The notes under the pieces are model-generated. The model did no database searches and was not told the origin of the DNA. It was given only the letters and a program-made list of their open reading frames with translations. From positions 41,005-105,004 of the forward strand of contig NMRB01000115.1 in NCBI GenBank assembly GCA_002633025.1: a DNA stretch of 64,000 nucleotides, in the 5' to 3' direction. The translations under genes and the position numbers were made by a program. The stretch is from Notospermus geniculatus (Eukaryota > Nemertea > Pilidiophora > Heteronemertea > Lineidae). Position 1 is the first letter of the stretch. Each line of letters begins with the position of its first letter. Shown here piece after piece: positions 23,804 through 35,325 of the stretch.

Positions 23804-24014
23804 GAGCATCCTAGCCCAGATCGTTAGCGTAAAAGAGCCATTTTTGTCACAAAACGCCCCCTAGTGGCCATAGTGGGAATTGCAGCAAGCCCAATATCGA
23901 ACTTGGCCTAGATGTTGGGGCCATATATACACATATATGCAATATGAAAATCATCCGTCGAAAACTGAAGACGCTAGAGTGCCGACAATGCAAAGCCCCA
24001 ATATCGGGCCATTT

Positions 24015-25119
24015 TTAGCTCACTGGGGTGAGCTATTAGTGAGCTATCACGATGGTGCAGCGTCCGTCGTCCGTCGTCGTCGTGTTCCGTTAGCAGGGCA
24101 CGTTTCGTAACCGCCAGAGCTATTGATCTGAAACTAGGTACATATATACCCCTAGGTCAGACGACCCATGACACCAAGTTTCGGTCCGATTCGACTCTTA
24201 GCTTGGCCACCAGGTGGCGGAAACCGAAAACACAAAAAGTGCAATAACTCCTGAACTAATGACTAGATCTTCTCCAAATTTTTATCATAGGTGTATCTAA
24301 TAAGGATACATAATATATATAACGGGTTTTTGATTTGACCTACTTTTCAAGGTCACAGAGGTCAAAGTTCGACAAAAGTTACGAACCTGCCACAGTTTGT
24401 CATTATTTCACCAAGCGACTTCATATCTTGCATAAACATGCATTGGAGGGGTACCTTTAAAAAAAACAATTTCGGCCCGATTGGACATCCAATATGGCCG
24501 CCAGGTGGCGTAACCTGAAAATCAAGTAACTGCTATTACTCAGGAACGATTTGACGTAGAGTGCTCAAATTTGATATTTACGTCCCTCTAGATGACCTTT
24601 ACATGCATGTCGAATTTCGGCCTGATTTGACATCCAATATGGCCGCCAGGTGGCGTAACCCGAAAATCATCAAAGTGCTGTAACTCAGGGACAACTTGAC
24701 CCAAAGCGCTCCAATGTGCTATGTGGCCCTCTGCAGATGACCTTTATGTGCATGTGAAGTTCTGGCCCAATCGGACATCCAATATGGCCGCCAGGTGGCG
24801 TAAACCGAAAATCGTCAAAGTGCTGTAACTCAGGAACGACGTGACCCAAAGCGCACAAATGTGCTATGTCGCCCCCTGCAGATGACCTTTATGTGCATGT
24901 GAAGTTCCGGCCCGATCGGACATCCAATATGGCCGCCAGGTGGCCCCCAAATCATCAAAGTCCTACTCGGGAATGACTTGACCCAGATTGCTCATCCCTC
25001 TGTCATTAGACTGTTATGTCCAACCCAGTGAGCACATGGTCCATGGACCATTTCATTCGTTATCTGACCTATTTCCCATTAAATTTACGTCAAATCAAAA
25101 ACCTGTTACATATATGATG
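24015..25119. repeat. Repeat family with about 120-bp tandem units
   Basis: It starts with the hairpin and GTCCGTCGTC block also seen at 19759. From about 24480 to 24960, units repeat around ATCCAATATGGCCGCCAGGTGGCG and CTGTAACTCAGG. A diverged relative with GCCATCTTGAAAAATGG lies at about 62510-63010. The block ends where the LINE begins. Confidence 0.75.
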
Positions 25120-25231
25120 ATAATATCGATGTTAATCATGAAATGAGGAATTTGGAAGGGAAAAACGTGCAGGAAACATGGAGTCACATAAAAGCGCTTG
25201 TAAATAAGTTGGTGGATTTGTATATTCCGAG

Positions 25232-25762
25232 GTGGATTTGTATATTCCGAAGAGTAAAGTAAGTGGTCCTCCCCTTCGGAGGAAACCTAAGTCGATGAAT
25301 GCAGAAACTCTGGCAGCAGTTAGGAGGAAACACCGCCTGTATCGGAAGTTTTTAGAGACCAGAAGAGATGAGGATTACGAAGAGTATAAACGAGCCAGAA
25401 ATCAGTGTAATAAGACTATAAAGAACACAGTGAAAAACTTTGAAAGGAAGATAGCTGGAGAAATCAAGAGGAATCCCAAGGGATTCTGGGCATACTACAA
25501 GGCTAGGACAGCCAGGGGAAGTAACATTCCCAGCCTGAGAGGTGTAGGGGGAGCTGAATGCGACTCAGATCAGAGTAAAGCTGATTTACTGAATGAATTT
25601 TTCACCAGTGTTTATCAACAAGAGCCACCCGGGAGTTTACCAGACTTCGAGGAACAGCAGTTCAGGGAGGAAATGAGTTCATTTCAAATCACAAAGCAAC
25701 CAAAAGTGCTGGACGGGATAGCTTCCACCCAAAGGTTCTGTGGGAACTTAGGCAGCAACTGA
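25232..25762 (+). pseudogene. LINE fragment: linker and start of reverse transcriptase
   Basis: About 155 residues match the basic region that precedes the RT domain in CR1/L2-type elements, including NKTIKNTVKNFERKIAGEIK, PKGFWAYYKA and LLNEFFTSVYQ. The frame is lost near 25700: the next conserved block (HPKVLWELRQQL, about 25730-25760) is in another frame. The start is not real, because the protein should continue upstream. Non-functional. Confidence 0.8.
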
Positions 25763-25917
25763 CCCCTCTTCTGGTGGATTTATTCAACAAAAGTATGCAG
25801 GCTGGGGAGATTCCGTTAGACTGGAAACTTGCAAAAGTGAAAAGTGGTACCGATATTCAAAAAAGGAGATAGGAGGATTGTGAGTAACTATAGACCAGTG
25901 AGCCTGACATCGGTAGT

Positions 25918-26307
25918 GTGTATATCATGGAAAGTATCATCAGAGATAACATAATAGAACACCTGACGCAGAACAATTTGATTTCCGAGAGGCAACACGG
26001 ATTTGTACCAAATAAATCCTGTACGTCAAACTTGTTGGAGGCGATGGACAAGGTAACGCAGAATATGGACAATGGGGTGATGACAGATATTGTTTATATG
26101 GACTTTGCGAAAGCATTTGACAGTGTCCCCCATCGGAGGTTGCAGCTCAAGTTGTATCAGTACGGCATACGTGGTAAATTGTGGGCTTGGATCAAGGATT
26201 TCCTGGATCAGCGAAAGCACTTTGTGGTAGTTGGGAAAGGAGTTTCAGCTGAAACTGGTGTCCTGAGCGGAGTACCCCAAGGCAGCGTCTTGGGACCGAC
26301 TCTGTGA
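25918..26307 (+). pseudogene. LINE fragment: reverse transcriptase palm, first half
   Basis: It contains the conserved order ISERQHGFVPNKSC, YMDFAKAFDSVPH and GVPQGSVLGPTL. Just upstream, the SNYRPVSLTS block at about 25880-25910 is in a different frame. A missing base at about 26305 closes the frame directly after GPTL, separating it from the FADD motif. The element cannot make an active enzyme. Confidence 0.85.
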
Positions 26308-27008
26308 TTTTTATTAATGATTTGCATCAGACTATGGAAAACTATATGGGATTATTTGCTGATGATGCCAAGCTCGTGGGAGAAGTCTCGGGAACCAGGA
26401 ACCTCCAAAGTGATCTAGATAAGGCACAGGAATGGGCAGAAGTCTGGAGAATGAAGTTTCAGAGTAGTAAATGCAAGAGTCTAACTACTGCTGCAGGACA
26501 AGACAAAACTATCTATAGAATGAAGGAGACGGATGGTAAAGATGCCTCTCTTGAAAGCGTAACAGAGGAGAAGGATCTTGGAGTGTTAATAGACAACAAA
26601 CTGTCTTTCTCTAGCCATGTCAAACAGGTGACGGCAAAAGCAACGAGATTACTGGCTACGATCAAGAGAACATTTTCATACCTCGATACTCAAACATTCA
26701 AGATCTTATACAAGTCCATCATTAGGCCGCACCTGGAATATGCACAAGAGGTATGGGCCCCTAGATATCAGAGAGATATTGATGAATTGGAGAAAGTACA
26801 GAGGCGTGCCACAAAAATGGTCCCTTGTCTACATAACTTACCGTATGAAGAACGATTGGATAGACTATCCTCGCCAAATTTAGCACAAAGGAGAAGGAGA
26901 GGGGATATGATCACTACCTACAAGATGATGAGCGATAAACTGTTCTATAATATGAATATCCCACTTGCGGATAGTTCCCGCACCAGAGGGCATAGTAAGA
27001 AATTGTAA
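26304..27008 (+). pseudogene. LINE fragment: reverse transcriptase second half and C-terminus
   Basis: It begins with FINDL, carries the catalytic FADDAKL, then WRMKFQSSKC, KDLGVLIDNKLSFSSHV and the C-terminal SIIRPHLEYAQEVWAP block. It continues the domain interrupted at 26305. After 27008 the typical ending (VRRNFFASRVPVVHDWNSLP) follows in another frame, up to about 27150. Confidence 0.85.
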
Positions 27009-27445
27009 CTTACAAGATCTAACCTGGAAGTGAGAAGAAACTTTTTTGCTAGCAGGGTACCGGTAGTTCATGACTGGAATTCGTTGCCACAGAGAGTAGT
27101 TGATGCACCGTCTGTGAACTCTTTCAAAGGCAGACTAGATTCTCATTGGAGATAATTCACCCTAGAGTAGGTGATGATCGGACATGCATGACATGTGTAT
27201 ATATGTTCTTTTTGGACTAGACATTGTAAATACTGTTACGTAGAGGTGGACATAGTAATCACATATAGTCTATATTGAGAAGCCAACAAACGCCACGGAA
27301 TTTCATTGAGGAAACGATTTACAAGACTTTTATACGATAAATTGAGGTGCCTGTTTGTAGTTGACCGCCCGTCAAATTTTTGGCATGCTGCAAAGTAATT
27401 GGGAATATAAAATAACGGCAAAGTCCCAACCGGGACATGATACTG

Positions 27446-27477
<32 letters not shown>

Positions 27478-27478
27478 T

Positions 27479-28766
27479 AGCATGATTAAATGTACCTACG
27501 GTTCAAATTTGAGCAGCGTAGAATAGCCATTTTTCATTTTTTCACAAAACGCCCCTAGTGGCCACAGTAGGAATCGCAGCATGCTCAAAATCGAACTTGG
27601 CCTAGATCTTGGGGCCATATATACACACGTGCAATATGAAAACGATCCATCCAAAACTGAAGACGCTAGAATGCAGACAAGGCAAAGCCCAAATATCGGG
27701 CCATTTTTCGTTATTTAACCTATTTTTCCATCAAAATTAGGTCAATTAAAAAGCCCGTTATATATATGATGTAACATGATTAGATGTACCAAGGGTTCAA
27801 ATTTGAGCATCCTAGCTCAAATCGTTAGTGTAAAATAGCCATTTTTCATTTTTTCACAAAACGCCCTCTAGTAGCCATAGTAGGAATCGCAGCACGCCCA
27901 AAATCGAACTTGGCCTAGATCTTGGGGCCATATATATACCTATGCAATATGAAATCGATCCGTCGAAAAATGAAGACGCTAGAGTGCAGACAAGGCAAAA
28001 TGTAACCCACTCACTCACGCACGCACGCACCCGTACCGCACGACAGACCACCATTAAGGCATCTAAGCACAGCATAAGCCCTTTTGGCCTTCGGCCAAGC
28101 CGGCTAAAAATGAATTTAATTAAAAACCTGCAGAGTATATTATGTACCCTTGCAAGATGAGCCTACCATAAACATTTTGTGAAATTCTGTTCAATATCAA
28201 AGGCGTAATCACAGTTTTTGTGTTTTGGCTTTTGGCCCCCTGGCGGCAAAGTGGAGAATCGGATTTGGCCGATTCTTTCACGCGACACACCGTTGGCCCA
28301 TGGTACATCCCGCCCCCCCCCCCGCCCATCAGATATCAACCCAAAATTTTCAGTCGTTCAGAAGTTACAGAGCGGAAGGGAACTTATGTGGTTTGTACAA
28401 AGCGCCCCTTCGGGGCTGAAAAATGAATTAAATTGAAAACCCGTATGATATGTTATGTACCCTTGCTAGATGAGCCTACCATAAATTTGTGAAATTCCAT
28501 TCAGTATTAAAGGCGTAATCACAGTTTTTGTGGTTTGGCTTTCGGCCCCCTGGTGGCAAAGTGGAGAATCAGATTTGGCCGATTCTTTTACGCGACACAC
28601 CTTTGGCCCGTGATACATCCCTCCACCAAATATGAATCCAAAATCTTCAGTCGTTCTTAAGTTATAGAGCGGAAGGGACTAGTAGCGGCGAGCGCCGACC
28701 GCCGAGCGGCAGAGGCGCACGGTTGGCCGGTATTTTCAAGTCCCCCTCCGAGGGCTCCGGGGGACA
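27479..28766. repeat. Two satellite-like families downstream of the LINE
   Basis: From 27479 to about 28090, about 300-bp units repeat with landmarks CACAAAACGCCC-CTAGTGGCC and TTGGGGCCATATATA. This is the family the LINE inserted into. From about 28120 to 28760, two units of the GTCCCCCG-ended element follow, ending CTCCGGGGGAC. CACGCACGCACGCAC at about 28015 is a short simple repeat. No gene. Confidence 0.75.
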
Positions 28767-29108
28767 ATAAAATGCCTACATGGATATCCTAGGAACGAGA
28801 GTTACTACATGTACATGGGGCGAGGTTGATAATAGGTAGATAATGTCAATCTCCATTAACGCGGTTATGTTTAGCAGAGGATAGGGATGGATAAGACAAA
28901 CAACCAACTCACCAGTTCCTTCGAGAGATTCTCTTTGTTACGGTGGCAGAGTGATGGTTCTTTGCACCTCAGATGCATGGGAAAATGCCCGTCCTTGAAA
29001 ATTTTCTGAGAAAGGCCCCCAGACCCATTATGCCGCCTTTCTGGAAACCCTAGATCTGCCCCTGCACCTTGTTAAATGATCATGAAACAAACTATGAATC
29101 TATTTCAG

Positions 29109-29368
29109 TTGGATCAGTCTACTACAGAACCAGTCACAAGACGACCATCATTTTCAAACACTTCACAAAATTTCATTTTACACGATCAGCAATGGAATGT
29201 ATCAAGTTATGCACAACTTATCAGTCGCGATGCAGGGACGCCCTCTATTTTGCCAGCAGAAAGACATGTGGATGCTCTAGAGGCAGATCGCCGGCTACTC
29301 CAATGAAAACGATACCAACACCATTTTTTCTGGCATACAGATCGGTCAATTTTGAGGAATATACGTAA
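29109..29368 (+). CDS. PAN/apple-like terminal exon of an otherwise missing gene (gene 0)
   Basis: The acceptor tctatttcag ends at 29108. The exon then codes for about 86 residues to a TAA at 29366. The segment SAMECIKLCTTYQSRC, followed by ALYFASRKTCGC, has the cysteine spacing and flanking pattern of PAN/apple domains, which bind proteins or sugars in secreted proteins. The intron before it is phase 1, the same phase in which the LamG-like exons at 39013 and 56134 end. No partner exon is visible upstream, so this copy looks orphaned at the edge of the array. Unit 3 has the same exon with few changes. Domain assignment is by eye and the fold is short. Confidence 0.5.
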
Positions 29369-29735
29369 CACAATATCATACCGGTACATCAAGAGAGCAG
29401 GGGCGTCGCCATAGGGGGGGGGGGGCACGGTCCCCCTAGCTTTTGCAGAGCAACAAACATTTTTCAAAGCCATAAATGTTATTACATAGGCCGCCGAGGA
29501 AAGAAGCTAAAACGGCATTGCTGCGTGCAGCACACCACCTGTTAAAATGCTAGTCCCGAACAGAACATGCCGCTCAAACGCCCATCGCCTGCTAACACTT
29601 TTCCCACCTCGAAGCTTCTCTCCTTTTATGGTCATGGTGCAGCGAGTGTTGAGTGATACCAGGAAAGCGAGCACGAATAGCATGCACTAAATGAATCAAG
29701 TCTTACGGCATTTGGAAAATTTAATTTAACATATT

Positions 29736-29862
29736 GGGCCGATTTCACAAAGGGCGTTTAAGACTTAGACTCGTGTAACTTTGTCAAATGCATGGTGGAA
29801 GTGCGTACATTTAGTGAAGTTACACGCGTCTAAGTCTTAAACGCGCTTTGTGAAATTGGTCC
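29736..29862. mobile_element. MITE with GGGCCGATTTCACAAAG ends, unit 1 only
   Basis: The right end CTTTGTGAAATTGGTCC mirrors the left, and internal GTTTAAGACTTAGAC words are also inverted. Unit 2 has the uninterrupted site near 48225, so the insertion followed the duplication. The ends resemble those of the element inside the gypsy protease gene at 43225. Confidence 0.8.
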
Positions 29863-30022
29863 TTAATGTTCAAATAATTTTCCAAATGCCATAAGTCTTG
29901 ATTCATTTCGAAAGTAGAGGGACGCATCCACTATCCAGTATAGGATCACTCATTGAAATATTGTACTCCACGTCAGATGTAAATGTTTGCAGTACAAAAG
30001 AGTCTTTTTTGCAACCTTTTTT

Positions 30023-30275
30023 GGAGAGCGCGGTGGCATAATGGTTAGGGCTGTGGACTCGTGATCGGAAGATCGCGGGTTCGATCCCCGGCCATGTCAC
30101 TCTGTAACTCTCAACTGGCCTGAAATGTCCATCGTTTGCGCCGTATTGTGGCTGCCCTTGGTTTCTACAGAAAGGTTTCTGAATCATAGGCTGGGTAATA
30201 ATGTTGTGAAGTGCCTTGACACTTAAATGTAAAAGACACTATAAACCCACACATTATTATTATTATTATTATTAA
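30023..30275 (+). mobile_element. tRNA-derived SINE, copy in unit 1
   Basis: The tRNA-like head has A-box sequence TGGCATAATGG and B-box GGTTCGATCCC, followed by an about 150-bp body and an (ATT)n tail. The same SINE is at 48392-48641 at the equivalent place, so it predates the duplication. The head is not a functional tRNA gene: no acceptor stem closes. Confidence 0.85.
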
Positions 30276-31145
30276 CTGGAAATTGCATTATGTCTCATTC
30301 CCAGATGCCAGGAAAACGCATCTAACGCATCAAACCCCCCGCTCGGCTAGCTCGCGCCTTCGGCGCTCGCTGATGGTGGCCCCCCACTATCACCACCACT
30401 CTCTGGTGAGAGTCCGTAAATTAGATTGGCCGAGATGCGTCATGTGAGCATTGGACATTTTCGTGTCTGCCGCTCAAGATGCAATGTCCACTGCTCGCAG
30501 AAAACAAAATGGCGGACTGACGTTTTTTTGTTTTCGTTTTCGAATGTTTGAAATGAGCTCCAAATTTTACTTCGGTAGCCTGTTGATTGGCCTAGTTTCA
30601 ACATGTTAAACCAAACTCAGTTGTCGGCGTTTGACAAAGATTCTTGTCTTCGGCATAGAAGGTGTTAATATATTGGCGCATTAGTATTACTTTTCTCTGT
30701 AGTTGCTCGGACGGACAGACAGACAGACACACGCAGTTTGAAAGCAGAATAATTCAGTGGGCATACAACAAGTAATTTCCAATAGTATCGATTGAAACTG
30801 ATTTGACTTTTGATTCCCGATTCATTTGCACAAAGTCTTTTTTCAAACAATAAATTTCTTATTTATTGTTTGACATCCATCACCACAAGACTATGACCAG
30901 CAGAAGATCAATTTCACCCTCAAGCAGGGTATGCGAGGAATCTACAAGCTTTGTGTTGATTTCAATGATTATCCATCAGTATTAAATACTGCCCCATCGT
31001 GTCAGCTCCCTTAAATTAAAGATGGTGGAGTTCTCCGTCAAATTCAGCTGGATTGTGTGTGTGAAATCGTGATGGTGTTTTCGGTTTTCTCGGCCGAAGG
31101 GGATACCCGTGTGACAATTTATCCCAACAGCAGCTCTGGATCATG

Positions 31146-31394
31146 AGCCCTGTTTACACTACATAGAAATTCCCGGGCTTTTTAGTACCCATGTCAAGCC
31201 CGGCTCTGAAAAATCCCACCTGAGACCCGGCGCGCATCAACACCTAAATTAAGCCCTCCAAAACCGTTTGAGATCGGAGGGGCTTATTAGCACAGGGTTT
31301 TGCATCCCCGGGTCTATTAGACCCGGGCTTTTAACAGGTGTAGACAGAAAAAGCCCGGGTGCGACGCCGGTTTTTATGTAGTGTAAACAGGGCT
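31146..31394. mobile_element. CCCGGG-rich inverted-repeat element, unit 1
   Basis: The ends are AGCCCTGTTTACACTACATA and the complement. Inside, AAGCCCGGG/CCCGGGCTT is iterated. The orthologous copy in unit 2 is at 49508-49756, so it is older than the duplication. Confidence 0.8.
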
Positions 31395-31849
31395 ATGGAT
31401 TGTAAATCATGCAACTTTTGTAACCTCAGAAACACACACGGCATCTGACAACGCTGAACAATTGCAAGGCATGTGCTATTGCATTTTAATCTGGTTGATG
31501 ATCAGTGCCTCCTTTCACTTTACCAGTACATCATTGATCGGAAATGATCTAGTAACATCGGGTGTTTGAATAGCCTCAACTCTGGACTCTGGATTTTTTA
31601 TGCTGGATTTATCGTTGGATTGCACCACCCGGATTTCCCAACCTCGCCTCCAGGCTTTAGGTAGCTACATGTAATTCCAATCTCGTCTCGAGGCAAAAGG
31701 AGTCAGCTAGACCTAGACTGCATTGAGAAGGCTTGGAGTGTTTCTAAGAGAAAGCACTGACTGAGGCGCCAGCATCCAGAATCCACATCTGCTCAGCAAG
31801 CGACAGGTCCAGGGTGGGTAGATCATCAGGACACATAAGGCAACAAAGG

Positions 31850-31922
31850 ATGGAAATACGAACATTTCTGGCATATTTTGTACTTTTAGGATTCTGGCAG
31901 TGTTTTGGAAGACTACCAAAAG
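31850..31922 (+). CDS. Signal-peptide first exon of gene 1
   Basis: ATG at 31850 opens MEIRTFLAYFVLLGFWQCFG, a basic start followed by a hydrophobic core, as in secretory signal peptides. The exon ends in a good donor (AAAAG|GTAACA) in phase 1 after 24 codons. Unit 2 has the same exon at 50208-50280. I propose it as the first exon of the secreted LamG/PAN-type gene because it is the only signal-like exon in the unit and lies on the same strand. The LamG exon starts in phase 2, so at least one exon between them is unidentified. Confidence 0.45.
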
Positions 31923-31935
31923 GTAACAATTCCAG

Positions 31936-31983
31936 ATTTATTTCGGAATGGAGGGAATGCATCCCTCCATTCCGAAATAAATG
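31936..31983. repeat. 21-bp perfect hairpin just after the signal-peptide exon
   Basis: ATTTATTTCGGAATGGAGGGA pairs with its complement across a 5-6 base loop. It starts about 14 bases into the intron. Unit 2 has the same hairpin at about 50292-50340, with a slightly different loop. Confidence 0.8.
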
Positions 31984-32090
31984 TTTCATTGATAATTCTT
32001 TTAGCTGGCACTCTTCCTTCCTCCATTCCAAACCTTCCCAAAACAGTCCAATAGTGGATCCACATTTCAGCTGGAGGAGGGAGTCATGTT

Positions 32091-32809
32091 AACCTGGGGG
32101 GGGGGGGGGGCNCTCCACTAGTGACTAGCGGGGTCGGTCGATAGTGAACGGAGCCTTAGCGGAGGTTCTATGCGGCCACTTGTCGATAGTGAGCGCATAG
32201 AATCCCCGACAGCCAGCGGTCCGCTAGCAGTACCGATACGGAGGACGCATAGAAATTCGCCAGGCTGTCGGCGACGCTGTCGCCAGGCCAAATCGCTGGA
32301 GGAACTAAGAGCACCTCCAGTGAGTCCGCTTGTAATTGTGGAGGACCATTCGTCGACCTGTGGCACGTAGAAGCAGATGCATTTTTTGGTTTTCGCGAAG
32401 ATTTGCCTCACGGTAGAAATTTTCGTCCGAGAATTAACCTGTACGAGGATTTTACTGATGATGAATTCATGAGAAAATATCGACAGCTAGCGGTCCGCTA
32501 GCAGTAGAGGACGCATAGAAATCCGCCGGCACTGTCGGTGAGAGTAAAATGAGCGATGTAACCGCATATCCTTGCCAAGTGGGCAAACTATTACGAAATT
32601 CCGAGAGGGGAACAATGGAAATGCCTGTGGGGCCCACGACGGCAGCACGATACGCAAACTTCCAACAGCTTATCGGCGGACTTCACTAGCGGGGTCCTAT
32701 CGACGGTTCTATGCGGCCTCCAGAATTACCCCGATACGGTATCGGGCGACAAGGTCCCGATAGGCACTAGCGGGCTGTTCACTAGCGGAGTTTCTATGCG
32801 GTCCCCCCT
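32091..32809. mobile_element. CTAGCGG-iterating element, unit 1 copy (gapped)
   Basis: The same element lies at 46388-47081 inside the gypsy element. The right end reads CTAGCGGAGTTTCTATGCGG plus TCCCCCCT. The left end is lost in a G tract with an N at 32112. CTAGCGG or its complement recurs many times inside. No coding frame recognised. Confidence 0.8.
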
Positions 32810-33031
32810 GATCTCCACTCCCAAATTCTCAACTCCTACAAAAGGATAGCGTTCCCCCATGCATCCCTCGCCCATAAACATCTGGGTACAGTCTATAACA
32901 AGAAAGTGGACCCAGGGTACAATTTCACTTGACGACATCAAACCTGGGTCCACTTTATGTGTACCCAGGAAGACAATAACGCTGAATGGGTGAATGTCGA
33001 CCCTAAATGTCACCCAGGACAAAACTGGGTA

Positions 33032-33617
33032 ATGCTATGTTCCCACCAGAGCGCGGTCCGTTACGAACGTCACGATTGGCCATTCGTACATGTAGCTGAT
33101 CGTGGAATGTTTGTTTAATTCTCTGAAGTTTCACGTTTGGATACGAGGTGATGCGAGTCGATACGTTCTGATGCGTTTGGATGCGATATGGTCACGATTG
33201 GTCAATTTCAGGTGGCACGAATGGCACCACAATTGAAATCGTGGTCTCAGTCGTGGAGTGATCGTGATGATCCTATCAGATCTTATCACATCTTGAAGGC
33301 AATCGTGACAATCGTGTTGATCGTAGAAAATTTTTGAACCATTGAAAACTTTTCTACAATCAATACGATTGCCAAGACTGACCTCAAGATCTGATAAGAT
33401 CTGATAGGACATGTAGGATCACCACGATTACTCCACGATTAAGACCACGATTTCAATCAGGAACCTAGCAAAATTTTTGAAACGTCCAAAATTTTTCTTA
33501 CGATCAATACGATTGCCACCAACTGACCTCAGGATCTAATAGGATTATCACGATTACTCCACGATTAAGATCGCGATTTCAATCGTGGCGTGATTCGTGA
33601 TAGTGTGAACATAGCAT
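33032..33617. mobile_element. CACGATT/AATCGTG-iterating palindromic element, unit 1
   Basis: The ends ATGCTATGTTC and GAACATAGCAT bound a 586-bp palindrome whose arms iterate AATCGTG and ATCTGATA words. It interrupts another repeat built from GGGTGACGTTTAGGGT (about 32960-34150). Unit 2 keeps only part of it, about 50343-50805. Confidence 0.75.
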
Positions 33618-34394
33618 GACCCTAAACATCACCCAGAACAAGGCTGGGTGACGTTTAGACCCTAAACGTCACCCAGTTTGAAAGTCGTGCCATTTTAAAA
33701 CCTGCGTCCGATGTAAGTGGTACGCTGTTCGTGTAGCTGAAAACAAATTCTGACATCTCCATCACTGACAAGCTCAATGCCAGACAAAGATTTCGCCAAA
33801 AGTTCCCAATCCTCTAAGTCCGACCCACCGACTTTACACTTTGCGTGCTTGGTATTCCTCATCAGACGATGAAGATGCTTATTGCTGTATCAAATCCATG
33901 TTTTTCTCAGATTTTATGATGCAAAAACGTCAAGTCACGTTTGTTCATTTCTATGATTTTGCGAGCGCTAGCTGAGAGACGTTCCACTGTCGATCGCCAA
34001 CCTCAGATGCAGGTTTTAAAATGGCACGACTTTCAAACTGGGTGACGTTTAGGGTCTAAACGTCACCCAGCCTTGTTCTGGGTGACGTTTAGGGTCACCC
34101 ATTTTTGTACTGGGTGACATTTAGGGTCACCCAGGACGACATTTACCCATTCGGCGACAATAACCCCTTCAGCCATAGTACACCTACAGCAACAAGCATG
34201 AAAGATTTGATTTCTTTTTTCAACCAAACAGCTCGCTTGTCTGTGAACCTTGATGGCCAAGACAAAGAACTACGGTAAGAACACCAACTCACTCTGCAGC
34301 CCCACACTGCTAGCATCCTGAGAATCCCAGGGCTTCGCGCTCGCTCCTTTCGCAACTACGCCTTGAGGACATCGGCCCGATTTCCTGTGGTAAT

Positions 34395-34561
34395 AGGAGC
34401 TGTCAGCGAGTTGACCACTAGGTGTCACTAGGGCCCAATTCAATGCATCTAGCGGACCCAGTCATTATCGATCGAGCAGCGATCATAATAGATTTCCTGT
34501 ACATTTGGTCCGCTAGGACTGTGCTGCCATCTGTTAGCAATATGCGCGGCTGACTGCTCCT
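34395..34561. mobile_element. 167-bp MITE, unit 1 only
   Basis: The ends are AGGAGC-GTCAGC and the complement GCTGAC-GCTCCT. Unit 2 shows the empty site at about 52005 (GTGGTAATTGCG). Only AT appears duplicated. Internal CTAGCGGACC words occur. Confidence 0.8.
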
Positions 34562-34626
34562 ATTGCGAAAGAAATCCTTTCACCCAATCAGAGCATCGCT
34601 TTCATCCCGTCTTTGTCATTCCCAAA

Positions 34627-35030
34627 ATGGAGGCTGTAAAAATTTGTCGATTCGCTGACTTTTTGATTGTTCCTGAATTAACTTCGCATCAAAATGGTTC
34701 TCTCACAGATTATCTAGATAAGGAGTACGTACCAACGGGTTCAAAACACGAAGGTATGGTCCAGTTCATGTGTGCGTGCATAAATTATGGAATGAGATAC
34801 AACGCTACGAGCCTGGTATCCGGTAACTCGTAACAGCAGATATGTGTGCAGACGTTGTAGCACTAGGAGTGATATTTGGTTATTACATCAAGTGGCATTT
34901 CCCCACTGCATTGCATGGTTTATTTGTGAATTACCAATTGGCGAGTACACACGAGGGAATGTATGTCCCTCTTCCCCACCGAAACGGGGTGGATGTCCTT
35001 AGCATTGAGGGAGGGTACGACCGTAAATGA
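34627..35030 (+). pseudogene. Unrecognised protein remnant, unit 1 copy (frameshifted)
   Basis: The frame starting at 34627 shares YLDKEYVPTGSKHEGMVQF with unit 2. Unit 1 then lacks 4 bases relative to unit 2 and shifts frame. A second piece (34842-35030, MCADVVALG...) follows in the other frame. I do not recognise the family; no catalytic or metal-binding motif stands out. It lies between the signal-peptide and LamG exons, but disruption in both units argues against it being a constitutive exon of that gene. Confidence 0.45.
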
Positions 35031-35057
35031 CCTGAGATTCTCAGGATGCACTGCTAG

Positions 35058-35325
35058 AATCCAGCAGGTGGCGTTGGCAAACCAGGGAATACCCATCTGA
35101 TTCTCACCAGTCTATCTGGCCTGACGCCCATCTAGCCTGGTTTGAATCCATCACATTTCCCGCGTCTGAGGAGCTCAGAGCCTCAGCCAGTCATCGGTGT
35201 GCGAAGGCTAATCGATGTGCCAATCAAGTTCTGATTGGCTCAGAGGTGGGTCAGGTTAGGGTCAGATTCATTTATAATTAATGAATTAACGCAAAAGATA
35301 GCATGATTGGGACAAGGCTTAAGAC
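35058..35325. other. Segment present in unit 1 only
   Basis: Unit 2 joins GCTAGAATC directly to ACAGTCGATGG at about 52517-52530. Here about 268 bp separate the two. No clear inverted ends, so this could be an insertion in unit 1 or a deletion in unit 2. Confidence 0.6.

Larger units (their letters stand above)
25120..27478 (+). mobile_element. Dead non-LTR retrotransposon (CR1/L2-like LINE)
   Basis: It carries reverse-transcriptase motifs on the plus strand in at least three frames and ends in a (GAT)n tail at about 27445-27478. The family call rests on the YMDFAKAFDSVPH, GVPQGSVLGP and FADDAKL motifs and on the C-terminal block with EVWAPRY and YEERLDRL. The empty target is visible in neighbouring repeat copies (TATATGATG joined to TAACATGATTAGATG at about 27760), so the junctions are well placed. 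The 5' part, with the endonuclease, is missing; such truncation is usual. A 19-bp direct duplication (GTGGATTTGTATATTCCGA) sits near the 5' end. Confidence 0.85.

Noticed and set aside
18940-28000. Remaining supervillin exons (gelsolin repeats, headpiece) downstream
   Set aside because: I looked for the expected Pro-Val-Thr continuation and gelsolin-type motifs on the plus strand and saw none; the stretch is filled by repeats, so the next exon is probably beyond the visible region or too short to recognise.
29076-29306. Alternative frame starting with ATG over the PAN-like exon
   Set aside because: It lacks the cysteine pattern and stops earlier; the phase-1 frame fits both the domain and the LamG donor.
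30023-30100. Possible functional tRNA genes (also 48392, 58452, 41846 and 61400)
   Set aside because: A and B boxes are present, but the acceptor stems do not close and each is joined to a SINE body or tail.
31814-32092. Longer frame around the signal-peptide exon (MGRSSGHIRQQR...)
   Set aside because: It reads through a good splice donor into a hairpin; the ATG at 31850 gives a proper hydrophobic signal and ends at the donor.
32170-32763. Open frames shared between 32118-32763 and 46412-47035
   Set aside because: Both copies belong to the CTAGCGG transposon; similarity reflects the shared element, and the frames occur on both strands without a domain.
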